Origin: an uncultured Bacilli bacterium
GTDB taxonomy: Bacteria; Bacillota_I; Bacilli_A; ML615J-28; CAG-698
DNA: 10,970 nucleotides
NCBI GenBank assembly: GCA_947627395.1
Contig: CANQVW010000047.1
Location: 1 to 10,970 of the forward strand
Direction: 5' to 3'
Part shown: one piece after another, positions 5,815 to 10,970 of the stretch
How the letters are laid out: every line of letters begins with the position of its first letter
How positions within the stretch are numbered: position 1 is the stretch's first letter
The notes under the pieces: generated by a model
What the model saw: the letters and a program-made list of their open reading frames with translations, nothing else
What the model was told of the DNA's origin: nothing
The model's database searches: none
Made by a program: the position numbers and the translations under genes

Positions 5815-7578
5815 ATGAATTGGAATTTACAATATTTATTTGAAACAGAACAACAATTTGAACAATCTGTTGCTCAATTAAGTGATTATATTGACAAATT
5901 AAAATCAATGGAAGGAACATTACACGAGAAAACAAAGTTTCGTGATTTCCTTTTATTACAAAAAAAGCTTGAAGAAGATTTAGGTAGAACATATCAATAT
6001 GCTCATTTAAGAAGTGATTTAAACCGAAAAGATGTTCAGAACATGAGTTGGGTTGCAAAAATGCAAAATTTACTTGCCCAAATTAATCAAGCTATGTCAT
6101 GGAGTGATCCTGAAATTCTTTCTTTAGGTGAAGATAAAGTGTATTCATTTTTAGATGAATTTCCTGAAATAGAAGAATTTAGGTTTTCTTTAGAAAAACT
6201 ATTTAGAAAAAATGAACATATTTTAGATACCAAAAGTGAAAGACTTTTATCTTACTTTGATCCTATTTCTAATCGTGGAGGGGATTTATATAGTTCATTA
6301 AGTGTTAGTGACTATACACCAAAAACCATTCGTTTAAAAGATAAAACGAAAGTCACAGTAACGCAAGGAAATTGGCGTTCTCTAATTGCAAATAGTAAAG
6401 ATGCAAGTGATAGAAAGAAAATTTTTGAAGCTATTTTTTCTTATTATGAAGAACATAAAACAACATATGCTGATATTTATCATACAGTATTATTAACCAA
6501 TAAAGCAAAAAAGGAATCTAGAAATTATTCGTCTATCTTAGAAAGCTATTTATTTGGAAACAATATTCCAACATCTGTTTTCTTAAATTTAGTTAAAGTA
6601 GCTTCTAGTCAAAATCAATCCCTAAAAAAATATATTCAATTAAGAAAAGAAATTTTAGGGCTAAAGGAACATTATACCTATGATCGTTTCTTAGAACTTG
6701 CCCATTCAAACAAGACTTATACTTACGAAGAAGCAAAAGAAATGTTCTTTAAATCCATTGCTCACCTTCCAAAAAATTTTCAAGATAAAGCTCATGAAGT
6801 TTTAAAAGAAGGTTTTGTTGATGTGTACGAAAAAGATGGAAAAAGAACAGGCGCATATTCATCTAGTATGGCAAATTTGCATCCTTATATTTTACTGAAC
6901 TTTAATCACACATTAGATGATGTTTTCACTGTTGCTCATGAGGCTGGACATTCTATTCATTCCATGTATGCCGCTGAAACTCAACCAACGATGTTACAAG
7001 ATTATACGATTTTTGTTGCTGAAATAGCTTCAACATTCAATGAACATATGTTATTAGATTACTTAATGAAACAAGGTAGTACAAGTAAAGAAGAAAAAAT
7101 TATGTTATTACAAAAAGCTATTGATGAAATTTACGCAACATTTTATCGTCAAACCTTGTTTGCTGAATATGAATATGAAGCAAGCAAATTAATTGAAAAT
7201 AATGAACCTATTCATTATGAAGCATTATCTAATATTATGATTCGTTTATATAAAAAGTACTATGATCAAGATATTAAAAAGGAAAAAGTTAAACAATATG
7301 TTTGGGCATATATTCCTCATTTATTCTATACACCATTTTATGTCTATCAATATGCAACTAGTTTTGCAGCAAGTTTTAAATTGTATAAAGATGTCAAAGA
7401 AAATAAAGAAGGTGCATTTGATCGATATGTTGGTCTACTAAAATCTGGAGGATCAAAATATCCAGTAGAACAGGTTAGAGAAGCTGGAGTCGATTTTACG
7501 AAAGAAGAAACCTTCATGGCTGTTGTTGAACGAATGAATGAGCTTGTAAATGAATTAGAAAAAGTGATTAGATCATAA
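5815..7578 (+). CDS. pepF: oligoendopeptidase F (M3 family zinc metallopeptidase)
   Basis: Cytoplasmic zinc endopeptidase that cuts short peptides, acting in peptide turnover and nutrition. At 587 residues it has the normal PepF length of about 600. No signal peptide is visible. The N-terminal helical M3 region (about 1-190) precedes the catalytic domain, where HEAGH (375-379) supplies two zinc-binding His and the catalytic Glu, followed by HSMYA; E403 in VAEIASTFNE is the expected third zinc ligand. The C-terminal YIPHLFYTPFYVYQYATS segment (about 500-517) is typical of PepF and carries the substrate-binding tyrosines. The start is supported by GGAGG (5803-5807), seven bases upstream. No terminator separates it from the PHP gene 72 bases on, so read-through into that gene and the GNAT gene is likely. 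Confidence 0.96.
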   Translation: MNWNLQYLFETEQQFEQSVAQLSDYIDKLKSMEGTLHEKTKFRDFLLLQKKLEEDLGRTYQYAHLRSDLNRKDVQNMSWVAKMQNLLAQINQAMSWSDPEILSLGEDKVYSFLDEFPEIEEFRFSLEKLFRKNEHILDTKSERLLSYFDPISNRGGDLYSSLSVSDYTPKTIRLKDKTKVTVTQGNWRSLIANSKDASDRKKIFEAIFSYYEEHKTTYADIYHTVLLTNKAKKESRNYSSILESYLFGNNIPTSVFLNLVKVASSQNQSLKKYIQLRKEILGLKEHYTYDRFLELAHSNKTYTYEEAKEMFFKSIAHLPKNFQDKAHEVLKEGFVDVYEKDGKRTGAYSSSMANLHPYILLNFNHTLDDVFTVAHEAGHSIHSMYAAETQPTMLQDYTIFVAEIASTFNEHMLLDYLMKQGSTSKEEKIMLLQKAIDEIYATFYRQTLFAEYEYEASKLIENNEPIHYEALSNIMIRLYKKYYDQDIKKEKVKQYVWAYIPHLFYTPFYVYQYATSFAASFKLYKDVKENKEGAFDRYVGLLKSGGSKYPVEQVREAGVDFTKEETFMAVVERMNELVNELEKVIRS

Positions 7579-7650
7579 GGACAATAGGAAATAATAGTTT
7601 AGCAAAAATGAAGGTAAAATAAAATATTTTTAAAATTAAGGGAGAAAACG

Positions 7651-8436
7651 ATGAAGAGAATTACAAATTATCATAGCCATATTGCCTTGTGTGGTCATGC
7701 TGAAGGGACTGTTGAAGATTACATTCAAGAAGCCATTCGAAATCACTATGAAGAAGTGGGAATTTCAGATCATGCTCCCATCCCTTCAGAATGGATGCCC
7801 TTTTCCACATATCAATATCTTTGGTTAGATCAAATGATGACATTACAAGATTTTAATGAAAAATATTTACCAGAACTTGAAATGTGTATTAAAAAATATC
7901 CAATGATTCATATTTTAAAAGGACTAGAAATAGAATATGTCCCTCATCATTTAGATTACTATGATATGTTAAGAAGAAAATTAGATTATTTTAATTTAGG
8001 AATTCATTATTTTCAAAGTGAAAATAATATCGTTTCAACATATGATCATATCTCTAATCAAAATATGATAGATTATGTTCAAACTTTAGAAGAAGCTATC
8101 AAAACTGGTTTGTTTACCACGTTTGTTCATCCTGATTTGTATTTACTTTGTGTGCAAAACTTTACTTCATTTCATGAACAATTAGCAAGAAAAATCATTG
8201 AATTATGTATAAAATATCAAGTTTATTTGGAAGTTAATGCCAATGGAAAAGGAAAATATCCAAAAGAAGAATTTTGGAAAATTGTGAAAGAGTATCCAGA
8301 TGCTTTGATATTAATTGGTAGTGATGCACATCGTATTCAAGATTTTCATGGAAAACAAGTAAAAGATGCAATTTCATTTGCTGAAAAGTTGGGCTTAAAC
8401 ATCCAAGAGAGAATGAAGTTAAAACCATGGAAGTAA
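7651..8436 (+). CDS. PHP-domain phosphoesterase, histidinol-phosphatase (HisK/HisJ)-like
   Basis: Metal-dependent phosphoesterase of the PHP superfamily, length 261. The expected metal-ligand motifs appear in order: YHSH (H8, H10), CGHAEGT (H16), DHAP (D40-H41), GLEIEY (E93, E95), IHY (H119), HPD (H160) and GSDAH (D225, H227). This is the full tri-metal set of HisJ/HisK-type proteins, which hydrolyse L-histidinol phosphate in histidine synthesis. No other his gene is near, so a different phosphorylated substrate is possible. GGGAG (7640-7644), six bases upstream, supports the start. No convincing own promoter was found in the 72 bases after pepF. Its last 10 bases overlap the start of the GNAT gene, indicating a coupled pair. 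Confidence 0.88.
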   Translation: MKRITNYHSHIALCGHAEGTVEDYIQEAIRNHYEEVGISDHAPIPSEWMPFSTYQYLWLDQMMTLQDFNEKYLPELEMCIKKYPMIHILKGLEIEYVPHHLDYYDMLRRKLDYFNLGIHYFQSENNIVSTYDHISNQNMIDYVQTLEEAIKTGLFTTFVHPDLYLLCVQNFTSFHEQLARKIIELCIKYQVYLEVNANGKGKYPKEEFWKIVKEYPDALILIGSDAHRIQDFHGKQVKDAISFAEKLGLNIQERMKLKPWK

Positions 8437-8969
8437 AAATTAGAAATGTTCAATTAAGTGATGCATTTGATTTACTAAAAATATATGAACCCTACGTAAT
8501 GCATACTTTTATTACTTATGAATATTCATTACCTACCATCGATGAATTTCAAAAAAGAATTAAAACCATTTCTAAAGATTTTCCGTTCTTAGTAGCAACA
8601 ATAGAAGAAAAAATTGTTGGCTATGCTTATGGAAATCATTTTAGAGAAAGAAAAGCTTTTGATTGGGATTGTGAACTTTCAATTTATGTTGATGAAAACT
8701 ATCAACACCAAGGAATTGGAAAAAAACTATATGAAAAACTAATATTTATATTAAGAGAACTTCATTTTCATAATCTTTACGCACTTATTGCTTCACCAAA
8801 TCCTCAAAGTGAACAGTTTCACGTTTCCTTTGGCTTTACACAAGTTGGATATTATCCGCAGATTGGATATAAGTTTCATCAATGGAACAGCTTAACGATT
8901 TATCATAAAAGAATTCAAGATGAATCTGTAGTTTTACCTACCCTTTCTTATTCCAAGTGGTATAAGTAA
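8427..8969 (+). CDS. GNAT-family N-acetyltransferase, phosphinothricin-acetyltransferase-like
   Basis: Acetyl-CoA-dependent N-acetyltransferase of 180 residues. The acetyl-CoA-binding motif A is visible as DENYQHQGIGKKLYEKLI (about 92-109; QHQGIG is the Q/RxxGxG loop). Upstream IRNVQLSDAFDLLKIYEPYV (5-24) is the usual start of the fold. Near the C-terminus, PNPQSEQFHVSFGF and GYKFHQW resemble the 'NxxSxxFHxxxGF' and 'GYKFGRW' elements of the Pat/MnaT group that acetylates phosphinothricin or methionine sulfoximine. The natural substrate is unknown. The ATG lies inside the end of the PHP gene, with only a weak purine-rich site (8407-8411, too far away), so translation probably depends on coupling. 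A family relation to Pat does not by itself show herbicide resistance. Confidence 0.88.
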   Translation: MEVKIRNVQLSDAFDLLKIYEPYVMHTFITYEYSLPTIDEFQKRIKTISKDFPFLVATIEEKIVGYAYGNHFRERKAFDWDCELSIYVDENYQHQGIGKKLYEKLIFILRELHFHNLYALIASPNPQSEQFHVSFGFTQVGYYPQIGYKFHQWNSLTIYHKRIQDESVVLPTLSYSKWYK

Positions 8970-8970
8970 A

Positions 8971-8999
8971 ATAAAAGCACCCATTAAGGGTGTTTTTAT
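8971..8999. terminator. bidirectional terminator between GNAT and SGNH genes
   Basis: ATAAAAGCACCC (8971-8982) pairs with GGGTGTTTTTAT (8988-8999; one G-T pair) around ATTAA. It starts one base after the GNAT stop, and its right arm contains the stop codon of the convergent hydrolase gene (8996-8998), so it serves both strands. Confidence 0.85.
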
Positions 9000-9613
9000 T
9001 CATCAAATTCCATTCGACCCACAATAATCTTGGCAATCAGCTTACTTCCTTCAGTAGTTGGGTGAATACCATCATTTGACCAATAGTAAGGTTCTTTAAT
9101 CAAACTAGCTTGGGCAAATATACCGTCTAAAGGAATATAATCAACAGCATACTGTCTTGCTAATTGACGAATGATTTCTACTTTTCTCCATAACTCTTCA
9201 CGAAAAATTGTTTTTTCAGGATCAGTATCAATAATAAAAGGTTCTAAAATTGTAATGGGACAATGAAAATCATTCTTTAAGTTTTTTAAAACAAATTCAT
9301 AGTTTTCTTTAAATGCCTCATCAGTAACGAGTTCATCTTTTAAATAATGATCCCAAACATCGTTGATTCCAATTAAAATATAAACAGCATCAGGATTTAT
9401 TTTTTTAAAATCCTCTTCATATCTTTGAACTAAATGTTCTGTTTTATCGCCACTAACTCCACGATTTAGAATGGTTACTTCTTTATGTTGAAGGAGTTCT
9501 TTCACATATTTTGGATAACCTTCTCCTAAATCATAGTAATTTTCTCTTATTCTATGACAATCTGTAATACTATCTCCTTGAAATAAAATAGTTGTTCTTT
9601 CATGAATTTTCAT
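8996..9613 (-). CDS. SGNH/GDSL-family hydrolase (esterase/lipase-like)
   Basis: Small serine hydrolase of 205 residues with all four SGNH blocks: block I FQGDSITD with nucleophile S15, block II NRGVSGDKT with G52, block III GIND with N84, and block V DGIHPTTEGS with D181 and H184. No signal peptide or membrane segment is visible, so it is probably cytoplasmic. Relatives deacetylate carbohydrates or cleave acyl or lysophospholipid esters; the substrate cannot be assigned. The start is well supported by GAGGTGAT (9624-9617), three bases from the ATG. It is transcribed alone, convergent to the GNAT gene and divergent from the AbrB-like gene. A TATAAT on the minus strand at 9636-9631 would leave almost no leader, so the promoter is uncertain. 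Confidence 0.92.
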   Translation of the reverse strand: MKIHERTTILFQGDSITDCHRIRENYYDLGEGYPKYVKELLQHKEVTILNRGVSGDKTEHLVQRYEEDFKKINPDAVYILIGINDVWDHYLKDELVTDEAFKENYEFVLKNLKNDFHCPITILEPFIIDTDPEKTIFREELWRKVEIIRQLARQYAVDYIPLDGIFAQASLIKEPYYWSNDGIHPTTEGSKLIAKIIVGRMEFDE

Positions 9614-9751
9614 TCTATCACCTCGGTAATATTATAAACATATTTTAATAAATAGTAAAGATAAAAAAGGAAAAAAATTTTTGCAATATAGTAAAATCAC
9701 ATATTTTAGCGACAATAAATGACAAAAAATAATATATTTTTTGAATTTTTC

Positions 9752-9780
9752 TTGACTTTTCTAGTTGTTTAAATTATAAT
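9752..9780 (+). promoter_or_regulatory. promoter of the AbrB-like gene
   Basis: TTGACT (9752-9757), 17-base spacer, TATAAT (9775-9780): five of six plus six of six matches to the sigma-A consensus. Predicted start near 9787, giving a 5' UTR of about 53 bases. Confidence 0.85.
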
Positions 9781-9805
9781 AAAAACATATTAGAAATAAA
9801 ATAAA

Positions 9806-9822
9806 TATGCGAAAATCGCATA
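9806..9822 (+). promoter_or_regulatory. 5'-UTR hairpin / dyad ahead of the AbrB-like gene
   Basis: TATGCGA (9806-9812) and TCGCATA (9816-9822) form a perfect 7-bp inverted repeat around AAA, ending three bases before the GTGAGGAG ribosome binding site (9824-9831). It contains GC pairs that stand out from the AT-rich surroundings. It could be an autoregulatory operator for the DNA-binding protein or an RNA hairpin affecting translation or stability. Confidence 0.45.
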
Positions 9823-9839
9823 AGTGAGGAGATATTTTT

Positions 9840-10124
9840 ATGGACATAAAAGTTAAAAAAAATGGGCTTATAAAATTACCACAAGAAGTTATGGATGAAC
9901 TTTATATTGAAGAAGGAGATTTATTATCAATTCAAATTGAAAATGATAAGATTATTTTATCTGAAACAACAGCATATCCAAAAAAGTTTTATCGTTTTTT
10001 GGCAGATAAGGCAATGGAACTAAAAAAGAATCATGATAAATATGGAATTGGAACCATTCAATCGGAAGAAGAGATGTTAAAAGGAATTATGAAAATGATG
10101 GAAATTGAAGAAAAAAAGAAATAA
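9840..10124 (+). CDS. AbrB/SpoVT (MazE-fold) DNA-binding domain protein
   Basis: Small protein of 94 residues. The first about 43 residues, including KVKKNGLIKLPQEVMDEL and EEGDLLSIQIENDKIIL, match the swapped-hairpin AbrB/SpoVT DNA-binding fold shared by AbrB-type regulators and MazE-type antitoxins. The remainder (about 45-94) is helical and highly charged, ending EEKKK. No toxin gene follows: the next gene is cysE, more than 160 bases on and with its own promoter, so there is no sign of a toxin-antitoxin pair. GAGGAG (9826-9831) eight bases upstream supports the start. Strong promoter, 5'-UTR dyad and own terminator suggest an independently expressed, possibly autoregulated, transcription factor. 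Targets are unknown. Confidence 0.82.
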   Translation: MDIKVKKNGLIKLPQEVMDELYIEEGDLLSIQIENDKIILSETTAYPKKFYRFLADKAMELKKNHDKYGIGTIQSEEEMLKGIMKMMEIEEKKK

Positions 10125-10130
10125 AATCAA

Positions 10131-10160
10131 CTGCTTTAGAAAAAAATCTAAAGCAGCTTT
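10131..10160 (+). terminator. terminator after the AbrB-like gene
   Basis: A perfect 10-bp stem, CTGCTTTAGA (10131-10140) with TCTAAAGCAG (10147-10156), loop of six A, then CTTTT. The T run is short but the stem is strong. Confidence 0.8.
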
Positions 10161-10200
10161 TATAAAGAAATTAATTTTGCATAATGAAATCAATTTCATT

Positions 10201-10228
10201 TTGTAATTTAAGGGAAATATGCTATAAT
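10201..10228 (+). promoter_or_regulatory. cysE promoter (extended -10)
   Basis: TTGTAA (10201-10206), 16-base spacer, TATAAT (10223-10228) preceded by TGC (10220-10222). Predicted start near 10235, giving a leader of about 55 bases. Confidence 0.75.
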
Positions 10229-10238
10229 ACCTTTAATC

Positions 10239-10260
10239 ATTTTGGTAACAAAATTTTTCT
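10239..10260 (+). promoter_or_regulatory. possible attenuator-like hairpin in the cysE leader
   Basis: ATTTTG (10239-10244) and CAAAAT (10249-10254) pair around GTAA, a GNRA-type tetraloop, immediately followed by a T-rich run. It looks like a weak terminator within the leader, but has only one GC pair and no T-box or SAM-box features around it. Confidence 0.25.
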
Positions 10261-10289
10261 TTTTTCATATATTAAATTGAGGTGTTTTT

Positions 10290-10817
10290 ATGAGATATTT
10301 TAAATCAATTAAAGAAAGAGATCCTGCGGCAAGACATTGGTTACAAATTTTATTATTATATCCATGTGTTCGTGTCATGTTTTGGTTTAGAATTGCTCAT
10401 TTCTTCTATAACATCAAACTAAAATTTATTGGTGAAGGAATTATGTTCCTTGTTCGAAGAAGATATGGTATAGAGATTCACCCAGCTGCTAAAATTGGGA
10501 AAAGATTGTTTATTGATCATGGAGTTGGTGTCGTTATCGGAGAAACGACTATTATCGGTGATGATTGTACCATTTATCAAGGGGTTTCTTTGGGAGGAAC
10601 CGGAAAAGAGAAAGGAAAGAGGCATCCAACCATAGGTAATCGTGTTATGATTGGTGCAGGTGCACAAATTCTTGGAAATGTAACGATTGGGGATAATACA
10701 AAAATAGGAGCAAATACTGTTGTACTACATAATGTTGATGCAAATCAAACCGTTGTTGGTGTTAAAGGAAAAGAAATCATCAAAGAAGAAAATGAAGCAA
10801 AAGGAAACCCATCTTAA
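10290..10817 (+). CDS. cysE: serine O-acetyltransferase (CysE)
   Basis: Transfers acetyl from acetyl-CoA to L-serine, giving O-acetylserine, the direct precursor for cysteine synthase. The 175-residue protein is a short form. It starts with the helical segment DPAARHWLQILLLYP (11-25), characteristic of CysE, followed by a left-handed beta-helix of hexapeptide repeats (about 62-150). Active-site elements are IDHGVGVVIGET with H77 and KRHPTIG with H112, and LGGTGKEKGKRHP (101-113) is the family loop. GAGGTG (10279-10284) five bases upstream supports the start. Own promoter; terminator overlaps the last codons. The partner cysteine synthase is not in the window, and no cysS follows within the visible bases. 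Confidence 0.95.
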   Translation: MRYFKSIKERDPAARHWLQILLLYPCVRVMFWFRIAHFFYNIKLKFIGEGIMFLVRRRYGIEIHPAAKIGKRLFIDHGVGVVIGETTIIGDDCTIYQGVSLGGTGKEKGKRHPTIGNRVMIGAGAQILGNVTIGDNTKIGANTVVLHNVDANQTVVGVKGKEIIKEENEAKGNPS

Positions 10818-10835
10818 AGGATTTCCTTTTCTTTT
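10799..10835 (+). terminator. terminator overlapping the end of cysE
   Basis: AAAAGGAAA (10799-10807) pairs with TTTCCTTTT (10822-10830), followed by CTTTTT. The left arm lies within the final cysE codons and the stop (10815-10817) is in the loop. Confidence 0.7.
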
Positions 10836-10856
10836 TCAAAAAAATCTTAAAAACAC

Positions 10857-10885
10857 TTTCATAATTATGTAAATCATGTTATAAC
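10857..10885 (+). promoter_or_regulatory. possible promoter near the right edge
   Basis: TTTCAT (10857-10862), 17-base spacer, TATAAC (10880-10885) with TGT before it, an extended -10. The -35 is poor. It would start a transcript near 10892 into a stretch (10885-10970) noticeably richer in GC than the preceding DNA, with no recognisable start codon plus ribosome binding site. Confidence 0.4.
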
Positions 10886-10970
10886 CCGAGTTTAGGCTCT
10901 TATTCATATTGGCTGGCTTTATCATTGTAAAAGTAAGCACCTTAGTAGCTCGAAACTACATCTACCATAG

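Noticed and set aside
5744..6058. 104-codon minus-strand open frame opposite the start and promoter of pepF
   Set aside because: Covers the pepF promoter and N-terminus on the other strand; the predicted peptide resembles nothing known and lacks start signals.
7661..8428. Two short minus-strand open frames (7661-7843 and 8234-8428) opposite the PHP gene
   Set aside because: Both lie wholly within a well-supported gene with all metal-ligand motifs intact; no independent evidence for them.
10419..10667. 82-codon minus-strand open frame inside cysE
   Set aside because: Shadow of the hexapeptide-repeat coding region; Thr/Asn-rich reverse reading is typical of such repeats.
9840..10817. AbrB-like gene plus following gene as a toxin-antitoxin pair
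   Set aside because: The following gene is a clear serine O-acetyltransferase with separate promoter, and a terminator lies between them.
10818..10970. tRNA, T-box, 6S, SRP or c-di-GMP riboswitch at the right edge
   Set aside because: The CTCGAAA loop recalls a T-loop and some words recall riboswitch segments, but no full secondary structure or conserved core could be laid out within the visible bases.
1..10970. CRISPR array, phage genes, intact insertion sequence or clear defence system
   Set aside because: No spaced direct repeats, no phage structural genes and no intact transposase or nuclease gene were seen on either strand.

Overview
This AT-rich window has Shine-Dalgarno-led genes, sigma-A type promoters (TTGACT-17-TATAAT, often with an extended TGnTATAAT -10), simple hairpin terminators and the standard genetic code. 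That points to a low-GC Bacillota chromosome. The gene content (FtnA-type ferritin, short DtxR/MntR-like repressor, DegV, M3 oligoendopeptidase F, PHP histidinol phosphatase-like protein, short CysE) suits an Erysipelotrichia/Coprobacillaceae-like gut firmicute, but this placement is an inference; no 16S or other marker is present.

Layout. (1) Positions 1-71 are the 3' part of a tRNA-Leu (UAG). (2) Positions 72-1064 contain no intact gene but do contain two relics: a small plus-strand gene that keeps its start, ribosome binding site and terminator but has two stops and a frame change (about 211-452), and a minus-strand piece of an ISL3-type transposase (510-827). (3) Positions 1065-4509 hold an ion and metal group: ferritin, a CPA2-type cation/proton antiporter with an MgtC/SapB-like membrane protein 11 bp behind it, and a convergent DtxR/MntR-family repressor. 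(4) Divergent from the repressor is a DegV (FakB-like) fatty-acid-binding protein. (5) Positions 5748-8969 are probably one unit: oligoendopeptidase F, a PHP-domain phosphatase, and an overlapping GNAT acetyltransferase. (6) A convergent SGNH/GDSL hydrolase follows. (7) An AbrB/SpoVT-type DNA-binding protein and a serine O-acetyltransferase (cysE) each have their own promoter. (8) The last about 150 bp hold a terminator, a possible promoter and an unidentified start of something that leaves the window.

Most genes are housekeeping. No intact mobile element, CRISPR array, toxin-antitoxin pair or obviously new multi-gene system is visible. The items most worth a second look are the two relics beside the tRNA, the atypical metal-ligand set of the DtxR/MntR-like repressor, the dyad symmetries at the transcription starts of the ferritin and antiporter genes (possibly operators for that or another regulator), the 5'-UTR hairpin before the orphan AbrB-like gene, and the unexplained right edge.
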